DNA of 64,000 nt from Glycomyces salinus (GTDB taxonomy: Bacteria > Actinomycetota > Actinomycetes > Mycobacteriales > Micromonosporaceae): NCBI RefSeq assembly GCF_016428645.1, contig NZ_JAELXW010000006.1, positions 116,297-180,296 on the forward strand, in the 5' to 3' direction. Below the pieces are notes generated by a model. That model did no database searches. It was given only the letters and a program-made list of their open reading frames with translations, and was not told where the DNA came from. Positions 18,205 to 27,573 of the stretch are shown one piece after another. The first letter of the stretch is position 1. Each line of letters starts with the position of its first letter. The translations under genes and the position numbers were made by a program.

Positions 18205-18270
18205 GATTCGCTCCAGATCTGTTGGGATGCGATCTCCTCCCGCAATAGAAACTACGGACCGCCCGCAACC

Positions 18271-18963
18271 TCAGTCGAGGGGCAGCCCGACGTAGGCCCC
18301 GGCCGTGCGCGCGGTGTAGTCGAAGAAGGCCCCGCTGTCGGCGGTGACGTTGTTGAAGTGCCCGTGGAGTTCGAACGAGAGGACCCCGATCACGCGGTTC
18401 CAGGCCTGGATCAGGCGGGCGACCTCCTCGACGGTGGACTCCGCTTCCGGAATCAATCGAGTGAGCTCCTCCTCGATGGCCCCGGGCGGGCAGGCCGGGG
18501 CGTCGGGCAGCGAGAGCAGCCCGGCCGCCTTGGCGTCGGTGATGATGCGCGCCAGGCACAACGCCATGCGCCCGGCCGGACCGATGGTGTCCTCGGGAGC
18601 GGCGTACCCGGGCACCGGGGTGCCGTAGAGCAGCGCGAACTCGTGGCGGTTGTCCAAGGCCCACCGGCGGACCGCCCGCCAGGTGCCCATCCACCGCTCC
18701 CCCGGCTCGGCGCCGGGGTCGTCGCCGCGCTCGGCGGCCACGCCGAGCTCGTTGTAGGACTCGATGATGAGCGCGGTCAGCAGCTCATCGCGGCTGGAGA
18801 AGTAGCGGTAGATCGCGGATGAGGCCATTTCGAGCTCGCGGGCGACGGCCCGCAAGGACAGCGCCGAGGCCCCGACCTCAGCGAGCTGGCGCCTCGCGGC
18901 GGCCAGGATCTCCCTGGTGAGCTCGTCACGAGCGCGCTGGCGGGCAGTTCTCGGTGCACTCAT
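18271..18963 (-). CDS. TetR-family regulator
   Basis: A 230-residue repressor. The N-terminal helix-turn-helix (residues about 12-55) includes REILAAARRQLAEVGASALSLRAVARELEMASSAIYRYFSSRDEL, and the C-terminal region WMGTWRAVRRWALDNRHEFALLYGTPVPGY is the TetR_C/WHG-type ligand domain. The ATG at 18963 is the first good start; 117 bp separate it from the divergent membrane-protein gene, the likely target. Confidence 0.92.
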   Translation of the reverse strand: MSAPRTARQRARDELTREILAAARRQLAEVGASALSLRAVARELEMASSAIYRYFSSRDELLTALIIESYNELGVAAERGDDPGAEPGERWMGTWRAVRRWALDNRHEFALLYGTPVPGYAAPEDTIGPAGRMALCLARIITDAKAAGLLSLPDAPACPPGAIEEELTRLIPEAESTVEEVARLIQAWNRVIGVLSFELHGHFNNVTADSGAFFDYTARTAGAYVGLPLD

Positions 18964-19079
18964 GCGACCAGTGTACATAAATGAGAGCGCCGCTCTTGCG
19001 GTCATCTCGGCATCATGAGATCATCGATCCATACCAAGATCACTGATCTCTAATAAGAACATCGACCGCAGGAGCGATC

Positions 19080-19778
19080 ATGCACCCTCACGCTGCCGAT
19101 TCCGCCTTGAGAGGGCGGCGTCCTACCTCCCGGACGAAGGCGGGTGCCATCGGCATGGCCATCGCCGGCATCCTCTTCACCGTCTACGAGACCGCGGCCC
19201 CGCGCGCGGACCAGACCACCCTCGATGGCGCCGCCTCCTGGGCCTCGACCGGCTGGGCCGTCGGCCACATCGCCGCCATCATCGGACTCGCCCTCATCCC
19301 CCTGGCCTGGGGCGCCCTGCGCGGGCACCTCGATGGGACACCATTGGAGAAGCCCGCGTCCCTCGCGGCGGCCATCGGCTACATGGGATCGGCGCTGTCC
19401 ATCTCCTACTACGGCGCCGAGACATACGGGCTCAAGGCGATCGGCGAGCGGGCCGTCGCCGAGGGCGACGCGGGACTCACCGAGGTCGGCGAGGCGTTCC
19501 GCATGGACGCGACCGCGGTGACCGTCTTCGGTGTCGGCTTGGTACTCATAGCGGTCGCCGCGATCCTGGCCGCCTCGGTCGTGTGGCGCTCAGGAACGAT
19601 GAACCGCTGGAGCGCGGTGCCGATGGCCGTGGCGATGGTCTCCTATCTCCCGCACTTCTACCTGCCGCATCCGGCGCGGATCGCCTGGGGCGCACTGGTG
19701 ACCGTGAGCGCGCTGTGGATCGCCGCCGAGCTGTGGCGGGCGGCGCGATCCGGAGATCGCACCGCACCGAGAGCCTAG
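19080..19778 (+). CDS. Membrane protein, putative TetR target
   Basis: A 232-residue integral membrane protein with about five to six hydrophobic segments (near 20-40, 58-78, 95-110, 150-170, 180-195, 205-222). No catalytic motif is seen. AGGAG sits 5 nt before the ATG at 19080. Divergence from the TetR gene suggests it is the regulated gene, perhaps in tolerance to the regulator's ligand. Function otherwise unknown. Confidence 0.75.
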   Translation: MHPHAADSALRGRRPTSRTKAGAIGMAIAGILFTVYETAAPRADQTTLDGAASWASTGWAVGHIAAIIGLALIPLAWGALRGHLDGTPLEKPASLAAAIGYMGSALSISYYGAETYGLKAIGERAVAEGDAGLTEVGEAFRMDATAVTVFGVGLVLIAVAAILAASVVWRSGTMNRWSAVPMAVAMVSYLPHFYLPHPARIAWGALVTVSALWIAAELWRAARSGDRTAPRA

Positions 19779-19887
19779 CGCTCCAGTGCTCGCGCCTCCC
19801 GAAAGGCGTGGTCATCCGGAGATTGCGCCTCGCTGCGGACTCAGCGATCCGAAGATCGCGCCTTTGCTGCGGCTCTAGCGAGGAAGG

Positions 19888-19918
19888 GCGGGCGGCCGGC
19901 TGGGTGCCGGCCGCCCGC
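19888..19918 (+). terminator. Strong GC hairpin terminator
   Basis: A perfect 13-bp stem, GCGGGCGGCCGGC, a 5-nt loop and the complementary arm, followed by GATTTCC. It lies 110 bp after the membrane-protein stop. Short repeated phrases with GCGCCT and GCTGCGG precede it at about 19825-19875. Confidence 0.65.
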
Positions 19919-19935
19919 GATTTCCTTCGCGAAGG

Positions 19936-20028
19936 GGCTCTTGCAGGAGCCGCGCGCGGAGGCCTCCGCGCGCGGTCTTGTCTGGCGACTCCCGGGATTC
20001 CCACTTCGGCCGCCGTCCTGCAAGAGCC
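19936..20028. repeat. Nested palindrome element
   Basis: An outer perfect 13-bp inverted repeat (19936-19948 with 20016-20028, arm GGCTCTTGCAGGA) encloses a perfect 26-bp palindrome without loop at 19950-19975. The 19779-20208 gap has no gene; this element and the preceding hairpin fill most of it. It could be a REP-like element, a paired terminator for ppx, or a structured RNA. Confidence 0.7.
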
Positions 20029-20208
20029 GGTACCTATGAGCACCTAACTCGAGTTGGCCTTTTTGCCATACAACAATCACAGGATCCAGTCTGAACCGCA
20101 AGGGAATCTTGCCGCCTGTGGATAACCCTGTTGACAACCTGTTCATCGGCTTCTTTCGAGGCATGAGACAACTTAGTCCACGCCGGAATACCGTGAATAT
20201 CCGATATG

Positions 20209-21138
20209 TCAGGCCGACAGGGCGACGCCGTCCAGGATGTCGTGCTCGCTGATCAGGACGCTCTCGGCCTCGACACGCTCCATGATGGTCCGCAGCACCA
20301 GCGCGCCGCCGTAGATGACGTCGGCCCGGCCCGGGTGCATCACCGGGATCGCCAGGCGCTGGTCGTGGTCGGTGCCGGCCAGGTCGGCGGTGACCTTGGC
20401 GACTTGCTCGTATGTCACGCGGGAGCCGTCGATCGCGTCGGCGTCGTAGGCGGGCAGGTCGAGCGCCATCCCGGCGATAGTGGTGGCGGTGCCGGCCACG
20501 GCGACCAGTTCCACCGCGGCGCGATCGGGGTCGGCCACGGCCAGCGCGCGGTCGGTGACGGAGCGGATGTCGGCCACCGCGGCCATGGTCTCGGAGGCGG
20601 TCGGCGGGTCGGTGCGCAGGTGGCGCTCGGTCATGCGCACGCACCCGACGTCGACCGAGATGGCCTCGAGGACTTCGCTGGAGCGGCCGCGCACGAATTC
20701 GGTCGAGCCGCCGCCGATGTCGACCAGGAGCCGCTGCCCGTCGAGCTCCGGCAGCGTGGCGACCGCGCCGGTGAAGGAGAGCCGGGCCTCCTCGTCGCCG
20801 GAGATGACCTCCGGTGCGACGCCGAGGACCGATTCGACCATGGACGTGAACTCTTCGGCGTTCGCGGCGTCGCGGCTGGCCGAGGTCGCGGTCATGCGGA
20901 CGGCCTCGGCGCCGTGCTCGCGGATCTGAGCGGTGTAGTCGGCCAGCGCGGCGCGGGTGCGTTCGAGCGCGGCCGGAGCGAGCCGTCCGGTGTCGTCGAC
21001 GCCTTCGCCGAGACGGACTATCTCCATGCGGCGCACGATGTCGTGGAGCCGGCCGTCGGCGTCGATGTCGGCTATGAGCAGGCGGATCGAGTTGGTGCCG
21101 CAGTCGATGCCGGCCACTCGCCTGGTTCCGGTGTTCAT
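20209..21138 (-). CDS. Ppx/GppA-type exopolyphosphatase
   Basis: A 309-residue phosphatase of the actin/hsp70-like Ppx-GppA fold, acting on polyphosphate or pppGpp. Motifs: VAGIDCGTNSIRLLIADI at the start (phosphate 1 loop), LLVDIGGGSTEFVRG near residues 135-150, and the C-terminal VAGTATTIAGMALDL. The length fits the short actinobacterial Ppx1/Ppx2 forms lacking the HD-like extension. The ATG at 21138 overlaps the DUF501 stop as ATGA. Confidence 0.92.
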   Translation of the reverse strand: MNTGTRRVAGIDCGTNSIRLLIADIDADGRLHDIVRRMEIVRLGEGVDDTGRLAPAALERTRAALADYTAQIREHGAEAVRMTATSASRDAANAEEFTSMVESVLGVAPEVISGDEEARLSFTGAVATLPELDGQRLLVDIGGGSTEFVRGRSSEVLEAISVDVGCVRMTERHLRTDPPTASETMAAVADIRSVTDRALAVADPDRAAVELVAVAGTATTIAGMALDLPAYDADAIDGSRVTYEQVAKVTADLAGTDHDQRLAIPVMHPGRADVIYGGALVLRTIMERVEAESVLISEHDILDGVALSA

Positions 21139-21683
21139 TCGGCGCCATCCCTTGGGTCGTCTGAGGTATCGGTCGCGCAGCTGCCGTTCTTCCACCACTC
21201 CGGCAGCCGTTCGATGGTCTCGTCGCCGAACGGGTCGACGCCCGGTCCGGCGGCGAGCGCGTGTCCGGCCAGGGCGTGCAGGCATTTGACGCGGTCGGGC
21301 AGGCCCCCTGCCGAGACGCCCTCGATCTCGGGCACTCGGCCGAGCTTCGCGCGGCGGGCGAGGTAGTCTTCGTGGGCGCGGCAGTGGGCCGCGGCCAGTT
21401 CCTCGTCGGCTTCGAGCCGCTCGTTCATCTCCCTCATGACGCCGCCGCCTTCGAGCCTGCCGATGGCCGAGGCGGCTTTAGGGCAGGTCAGGTAGTAGGT
21501 GGTGGGGAACGGGGACCCGTCGGGCAGGCGCGGCTCGGTCTCGATGACCGCGGGCCGACCGCAGGGGCAGCGCCAAGCGACCGCGTGCGCACCGCGGATC
21601 GGGCGCCCGAGTTGGGCGGAGACGGCCTCGGCGTCGGCCTCGGTCACCGGCTGAGGCTCCTGCGGCCAAGAGTCGGGTTTCAA
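21135..21683 (-). CDS. DUF501 family protein
   Basis: A 182-residue conserved actinobacterial protein of unknown role, nearly always between a divIC/ftsB-like gene and ppx, as here. Conserved elements: LGRPIRGAHAVAWRCPCGRPAVIETEPRLPDGSPFPTTYYLTCP near 25-70, with a CxC and later single Cys residues, and VKCLHALAGHALAAGPGVDPFGD. The start is TTG at 21683, overlapping the upstream stop as TTGA. Confidence 0.88.
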   Translation of the reverse strand: MKPDSWPQEPQPVTEADAEAVSAQLGRPIRGAHAVAWRCPCGRPAVIETEPRLPDGSPFPTTYYLTCPKAASAIGRLEGGGVMREMNERLEADEELAAAHCRAHEDYLARRAKLGRVPEIEGVSAGGLPDRVKCLHALAGHALAAGPGVDPFGDETIERLPEWWKNGSCATDTSDDPRDGAE

Positions 21684-22210
21684 TCCTGTGCTTCCTCGGT
21701 GTCGTCGGGTTCGAGCTGGTCGGCGTCTTCAAAGGTATCGGCCAGGTCGTCGTACCACGGCCGGTCGGACTCGGTCTCCTCGTCGTCGGCGCCGGGCCGG
21801 GTCGGGTCCTCTTCGTCGATGACGATCACCAGGTCCTCGCCCGGTTCGACCAGGAGGAGGCTGGAGCGGATCTGGGCCTTGATGTATTCGGGGTCGTCCC
21901 ATTTGGCCCGCTCGGCCTCGAGCTCGGCGATGTCGCCGCGCTGCTCGGCCTGCTCGGTCTCGAGCCGGTTGATCTCGATGCGCTGCTCGACATAGGTGCG
22001 CAGGGGGTAGGCGTAGGCGAGCGCGAGGGCCGACAGGACCAGTGCCACGACGGCGGCGCGGCGGGAGATCCGCCGCTGGGGGCGGACGCGGACCCGTTTG
22101 ACGCTGGGGCGAGAAGTCGTCGCCCCGGGGGCCGTCCGCCGGGCGGCACGGGTGCGACCGGGACCGGTCGATCGTGCTCCGGGGCGGTTGGGTCGTCGGC
22201 TGGCGCTCAC
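21680..22210 (-). CDS. FtsB/DivIC-type septum formation initiator
   Basis: A 176-residue bitopic division protein. Basic N-terminal cytoplasmic tail (1-50), one membrane helix (AAVVALVLSALALAYAYPL, about 51-70), a coiled coil (EQRIEINRLETEQAEQRGDIAELEAERAKWDDPEYIKAQIR, about 75-115), and an acidic tail. The WDDPEYIKAQIRxxL block is the family signature. It normally bridges FtsL and FtsQ in the divisome. Located next to eno, the standard gram-positive order. Confidence 0.9.
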   Translation of the reverse strand: MSASRRPNRPGARSTGPGRTRAARRTAPGATTSRPSVKRVRVRPQRRISRRAAVVALVLSALALAYAYPLRTYVEQRIEINRLETEQAEQRGDIAELEAERAKWDDPEYIKAQIRSSLLLVEPGEDLVIVIDEEDPTRPGADDEETESDRPWYDDLADTFEDADQLEPDDTEEAQD

Positions 22211-22284
22211 GGCCCCAGCCTAGTCGATCCGGGGATGATCGAGGCTCCCGCGCCGGTCGGCGCGGGAGCCTTCGAGTCGGTGCC

Positions 22285-23604
<1,320 letters not shown>

Positions 23605-23796
23605 TTACGCGGCCGTGTCTCGAGGATTTCGGCCGACCCGACACTGCGTCGGCCACAGCTCCTTAGCGTACGCCCCGGCGGGTCGACGCCGCGCTATAAG
23701 GTGTAGTCGTACCTCAGATGAGACACCTGTGCTAGGCGTGTCCCCTCGATGCGGCGAGCATCATCAGACGCCCGGCACGCAGGGAAATGGAGCCCC

Positions 23797-24432
23797 ATGC
23801 CCAAGCGGAACCCCCTTAGCCGTTGTGCTGCGCTCGGCGCGGTGGTGGTGCTCGCCCTGGCCGGTTGCAACGGGGAAGTCGGCCCGAACGGCGACGAGGC
23901 GCCCGAGGACCGACTCGCGCTCACCGAGCTCGGCGACCGCCTCGACGGCGCGGTCGAGCACGCCTATACCGCCGAGTATCTGGCGGAGGGCACCGACAAG
24001 ATGGTCACGGTGGCGGTCGATCCCGATGGGGGCCGGGCCGTGGTCGTGGTCGGCGACGAGGTCGAGATGTGGTCGGAGACCGACACCCAGGAGTTGTCGA
24101 CGTGGCTCGGCGGGCAGTTGACCGGGATGCTGCCCTCGGGCGAGGAGATCGCCGAGTGGCTGAGTGCGACCTCCGACGACCCCTCGGCGAGCGCCGAGTT
24201 CTCCGACACCACGCTCGCCGGGGAGCTGGCCGACTGCGTCGCCGTGACCGGCGCGACGGACTCTCCGGTGGGCGTCTTCGAGGTGTGCGTGACCACGGTG
24301 GGCGTCATCGCGAGCGTCACCGCCGAGGTCGACGAGACTTCCTACACCACCAAACTGGTCGACTACCACGACGGCGTGGACGCCACCTGGCTGGACGAGC
24401 TGGAGCCCGGCGCCGCCCATACCCACCGGTAA
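23797..24432 (+). CDS. Predicted lipoprotein of unknown function
   Basis: A 211-residue lipoprotein: signal peptide with ALAGC lipobox (Cys about 23). The body resembles the LppX/LprG-like layout of actinobacterial lipoproteins, with an initial helix (LALTELGDRLDGAVEHAYTAEYLAEG) and repeated beta strands, but identity is not certain. Two cysteines (LADCVAV and FEVCVTT) could form a disulfide. The ATG at 23797 was chosen because the signal peptide starts there. Divergent from eno. Confidence 0.78.
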   Translation: MPKRNPLSRCAALGAVVVLALAGCNGEVGPNGDEAPEDRLALTELGDRLDGAVEHAYTAEYLAEGTDKMVTVAVDPDGGRAVVVVGDEVEMWSETDTQELSTWLGGQLTGMLPSGEEIAEWLSATSDDPSASAEFSDTTLAGELADCVAVTGATDSPVGVFEVCVTTVGVIASVTAEVDETSYTTKLVDYHDGVDATWLDELEPGAAHTHR

Positions 24433-24651
24433 CCGGAGGACGCGGGCTCGGACCGCACGTTAGAGTCGCTCGGTGGGCCGGGCCCGTGCGCACGGGGGTA
24501 CGCCGCCAGAGGCGTCAGCGCCGCCCGGCCCACTCCGTACGCCCAGCCTGAAGTAGGCCGCGTCACAAGCGATATCCCCGTGGAAGAGCCCCCGATCGGT
24601 CAGGTAAGCTTGTCGACGTTGCCGCACCGCAGGGCGCGAGAACAAGGCCAA

Positions 24652-24724
24652 GCTCCCGTCGTCTAGGGGCCTAGGACGCCGCCCTCTCAAGGCGGAAACG
24701 GCAGTTCGAATCTGCTCGGGAGTA
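24652..24724 (+). tRNA. tRNA-Glu (CTC)
   Basis: Cloverleaf readable: acceptor GCTCCCG pairing with CGGGAGT, anticodon stem CCGCC/GGCGG around loop CTCTCAA giving anticodon CTC, and T-loop GGCAGTTCGAATCTGC. CCA is not encoded. Accessory DNA begins just downstream, so it may be the integration site of the conjugative island, although no matching repeat of its 3' end was found in the window. Confidence 0.95.
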
Positions 24725-25038
24725 CAAGTAAATCCGCAGCTCGTAGCCTCGACCATGTCGGGGCTACCATGCTATCAGGACCCTGTGGGGGTGCCCAGGG
24801 GGCAGGATTCATCGCCATTTTTCGCCAACCACCGTCAAGTTGTGCCAGATTTTGGCCGCCCCCACACGTTAGGCCCAGTCAATCTAAACACCAGCCTGTG
24901 ACGTCAACCTCACCACCTACGCAACTTGTCGCCGAGGAGTGGAACCGCCTGGAACTCCTTCTCACGAGGTAGCCAGAAAGGCGACGGGCGGGATGCCCCC
25001 GCCCTTCGCTGAACAGAACCCTTGCGCCTGCGCAGCCG
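24725..25038. other. Gene-free junction after tRNA-Glu with hairpin
   Basis: No gene is supported in these 314 bp. A hairpin GGGCGGG-atgcc-CCCGCCC at 24986-25004 lies 35 bp past the stop of the ASCH-domain gene and probably terminates that operon. The left end is where an island attachment site would be expected. Confidence 0.55.
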
Positions 25039-26172
25039 TCACGACCGCGGAGTCATACGGATGGCAAGCGCCCCGAGCGCTTCGCGCTCAGTGGAGTACA
25101 GGTCGCGAAGCCCCACGATCTGGGCACTCATGTCGAGGTTCGGGTTGATGTCGCTTTCCTGCTCGTAGCGGTACACCTCATCGAAATCGGTATAACGGTC
25201 GATGCGCTCCACTGTCATGACGAGCTCCGTGCCCTCGCAGTTGAATACGATGTCGTCACCGGGGAGAATTGCGCGGCTCTTCTCGTCCGCGACGCGTACC
25301 TCCGTGACCTTGAGACCCGACTTCAAGAGGCTGAACGGCTCGGGATGCAGGCCCATCCGGTGGACCTGTGGTTGCGGACGTTGATACTCTGTCCAGCCGG
25401 TATCCGGGCCCCAGTGGAGGATTCGCCCACCCCACAGCCAAACCTGGTCAACGCCTTCAGGCAGCTTCGGGGCAGCGGTCGGCAGGGGCTCTGGGCCTTC
25501 GAGGTGGTGCATGAGCGCGTAGTACGCCTGGAAGTCGCCGTGCCAGGTCGGTGCTAGAAGGGCGTGCCGCTCAGTGAACGTCGAGGCCAGCAGCTTCGCG
25601 GGAACGTCGTCAGCGAGCATGAGTGCCTTTTCACACCAGGTCACCACGATGTTCATGTCGCGGTCCCAGGAGCCGCCGAACGCGTTGAGTAGCGTGATGC
25701 TCGCTTCCTTGCCGGGTTTGACCGGACTGCTGCGTCGTGCGTAGATGATGCCGAGCCGGGCGATCTTGTCGGAGACCGGGTCGTACGGGTTGTCCATGAA
25801 CCCTTGGACAGTCGACTGGCCAGCGGCCTCGGCATCTTTGAGGATCGCGGGAAGCTGGGCTCGGGCTTCCCTGATATCGGTCACCCGGGTGAGCTCGATA
25901 GCCCAGTCGTATCCCAGCCCTGGTGCCGGGACGAACATGCCCTGCCGGTTGAGTCGAACCGACTGATTGACACTGTTCTTGTCGGCATCGCGGACAACCT
26001 CGACCCCGGCAGCGGATTTTTCGAGCCACATGATCCGGAGGTCGGGCATGCTTCCGCTGGAGTTGTCGTCGTGCTGCTCGACCGGCGCGGCGACGAATCG
26101 CTCCAGGTAGGCGCGTACCTCCGCCTCGAACGAGTCCAGCTTCTTCAGCTTCTTACCCTGCTGCTTCGTCAC
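25039..26172 (-). CDS. ASCH-domain protein with uncharacterised N-terminal region
   Basis: A 377-residue protein. The C-terminal about 100 residues match an ASCH (PUA-like, RNA-binding) domain: PFSLLKSGLKVTEVRVADEK, ILPGDDIVFNC, VERIDRYTDFDEVYRYE and LRDLYSTEREALGALAI. The N-terminal about 270 residues are not recognised; MPDLRI followed by GVEVV faintly recalls a PD-(D/E)xK fold but lacks the lysine. GTG at 26172 is chosen because GGGAGGA lies 5 nt upstream; an ATG-initiated extension to 26244 has no such site. Last gene of the transfer operon direction. Confidence 0.75.
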   Translation of the reverse strand: MTKQQGKKLKKLDSFEAEVRAYLERFVAAPVEQHDDNSSGSMPDLRIMWLEKSAAGVEVVRDADKNSVNQSVRLNRQGMFVPAPGLGYDWAIELTRVTDIREARAQLPAILKDAEAAGQSTVQGFMDNPYDPVSDKIARLGIIYARRSSPVKPGKEASITLLNAFGGSWDRDMNIVVTWCEKALMLADDVPAKLLASTFTERHALLAPTWHGDFQAYYALMHHLEGPEPLPTAAPKLPEGVDQVWLWGGRILHWGPDTGWTEYQRPQPQVHRMGLHPEPFSLLKSGLKVTEVRVADEKSRAILPGDDIVFNCEGTELVMTVERIDRYTDFDEVYRYEQESDINPNLDMSAQIVGLRDLYSTEREALGALAIRMTPRS

Positions 26173-26319
26173 GGCGTTCCTCCCGGTCCTGCAAGTGATG
26201 TGGTTGCGGACGCTTCGCATGAGAGGTCTACCAGACGCGAGCAATGGGAGTCGAATCGATTACCCGACAGTGCTCAAGGGGTCCAAGCTCAGCAGCACCA
26301 GGTCAAGCCGCAGGTCTGC

Positions 26320-26595
26320 TCAAGCCGCGTGTTTGGCGTGGAGGTCGCGGTAGAGCGCCATGGAGCTAGCCTTCTGCTTGTCGAGCAGAGCGATCGCGTT
26401 GGGGGCGGTGACTCTGATCCATTCGGTGTCGTCGTTGACCCACCAGTGGCCGAGGTACTGGACGCAGTGGTCGAGTTGGGGCGAGAGCGGGACGACTTCG
26501 CCGCGCATCCAGGCGATGCGCATGCGTTTGGCGGCGATGACCTGCGGGAGTGGCTTCGGATTGGTGCGGCGCGTGGCGGTCTGCGGCTGGGTCAT
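26320..26595 (-). CDS. Small transfer-operon protein with GHWW motif
   Basis: A 91-residue protein of unknown function. The segment LGHWWVNDDTEWIRVTAPNAI (split over about 49-69) resembles the C-terminus of the DUF4913-like protein at 27574-28413. Its ATG overlaps the upstream stop as ATGA, so it is translationally coupled to the DnaB-N-like gene. N-terminus basic (KRMRIAWMRGE). Confidence 0.65.
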   Translation of the reverse strand: MTQPQTATRRTNPKPLPQVIAAKRMRIAWMRGEVVPLSPQLDHCVQYLGHWWVNDDTEWIRVTAPNAIALLDKQKASSMALYRDLHAKHAA

Positions 26596-27539
26596 CGCAC
26601 GCCTCCGTCGATGCCCGGCTGAGGAGCGGCCTGGTGTGTCGGGCCTCCAAGGTCGATTGTTGGTGAGGGGTCGAGTTCGGGTGTGTATGGGGACGGGCCG
26701 GTCTGTTCGGGTTTGATGCGTGCGTTTTCGGCGCCGATTGCCCTGGCAGCGTCGGTTCCGCTGTGTGGGCCTGTCGGGGTTTCCCGGAGCCGTTGCAGGA
26801 AGGCCGCGTCAGGTTCGGGCGACTCGGGACGGGTCTGTCCGGAGTTGACCAGCAGGTTCTCTGCTTTGCCGAGTTGGTAGAGCAGGTCGAGGTCGGAGAC
26901 GGGATCGCGGTCCCAGGCGGTGGAGGCGATGTACTCGTAGGCGGTGCGGCAGCGGAAGTCGTCGAGGGTCTCCGGCGGGGCGATTTCGACGACGGTGCGG
27001 ACCTGCTCGGGGTTGGCAAGGAGGGCAGCGACGAGTTGCTCTTCCTGCCAGGTTCGGGTGCCGGTTTCCGGGGTGGTGTCGCGGCCGGTCTCGGGGGTGT
27101 AGGGGCGGTCGAGTAGTTCGAGGCCCGTCCGGCTGAGCCGGTCCATGACCTGGTATTCGCGCTGGTGTTCGGGTGTGAGTTCGCGGTCGTCTTGCAGTGA
27201 GTCCAGGGCGAGTCCCCGTAGCTGGCGCATGGAGGAGGCGTTGGTGATCATGCGGCCGTATGCGGCGATGTGGTCGCGGTTGTCAGGTGCTTCAGCGCGC
27301 ATCATCTCGAGTGTGGGCTGGTCGATACCGGGAGCGTCGGCGAGCTTGGCGACCTGGGCCGACAACTCGGGGCCTTCCAGGTAGGTGCCCTCTCGGGCGT
27401 AGCCGATGGCCGAGTAGACCGCGCCGTAGGCGGGGTTGCTGAAGTCTGAGGCGCTGAGATGTTCCCCGGGGTCGATGGTGCGGTCGGCGAGCATCGCGCC
27501 GAGGAAGCGTCTCTCTGCTTCGGTGATCAGGGTCGACAT
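26592..27539 (-). CDS. Double DnaB N-terminal-domain protein lacking helicase domain
   Basis: A 315-residue protein. Residues 5-110 match the DnaB N-terminal primase-interaction fold (EAERRFLGAMLADRTIDPGEHLSASDFSNPAYGAVYSAIGYA). A second, more diverged copy starts near 165 (EEQLVAALLANPEQVRTVVEIAPPETLDDFRCRTAYEYIASTAW). There is no RecA-type ATPase domain or Walker motif. The ATG at 27539 follows AAGGAGG at 4 nt. It could load or block replication machinery during transfer (inference). Confidence 0.75.
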   Translation of the reverse strand: MSTLITEAERRFLGAMLADRTIDPGEHLSASDFSNPAYGAVYSAIGYAREGTYLEGPELSAQVAKLADAPGIDQPTLEMMRAEAPDNRDHIAAYGRMITNASSMRQLRGLALDSLQDDRELTPEHQREYQVMDRLSRTGLELLDRPYTPETGRDTTPETGTRTWQEEQLVAALLANPEQVRTVVEIAPPETLDDFRCRTAYEYIASTAWDRDPVSDLDLLYQLGKAENLLVNSGQTRPESPEPDAAFLQRLRETPTGPHSGTDAARAIGAENARIKPEQTGPSPYTPELDPSPTIDLGGPTHQAAPQPGIDGGVR

Positions 27540-27573
27540 CACTCCTCCTTCGCGGGTGTCGAGGGCTCAAGGG

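Noticed and set aside
24652..24724. tRNA-Glu 3' end as a proven attL
   Set aside because: No second copy of its 3' sequence was found within the window, so integration there stays a suggestion.
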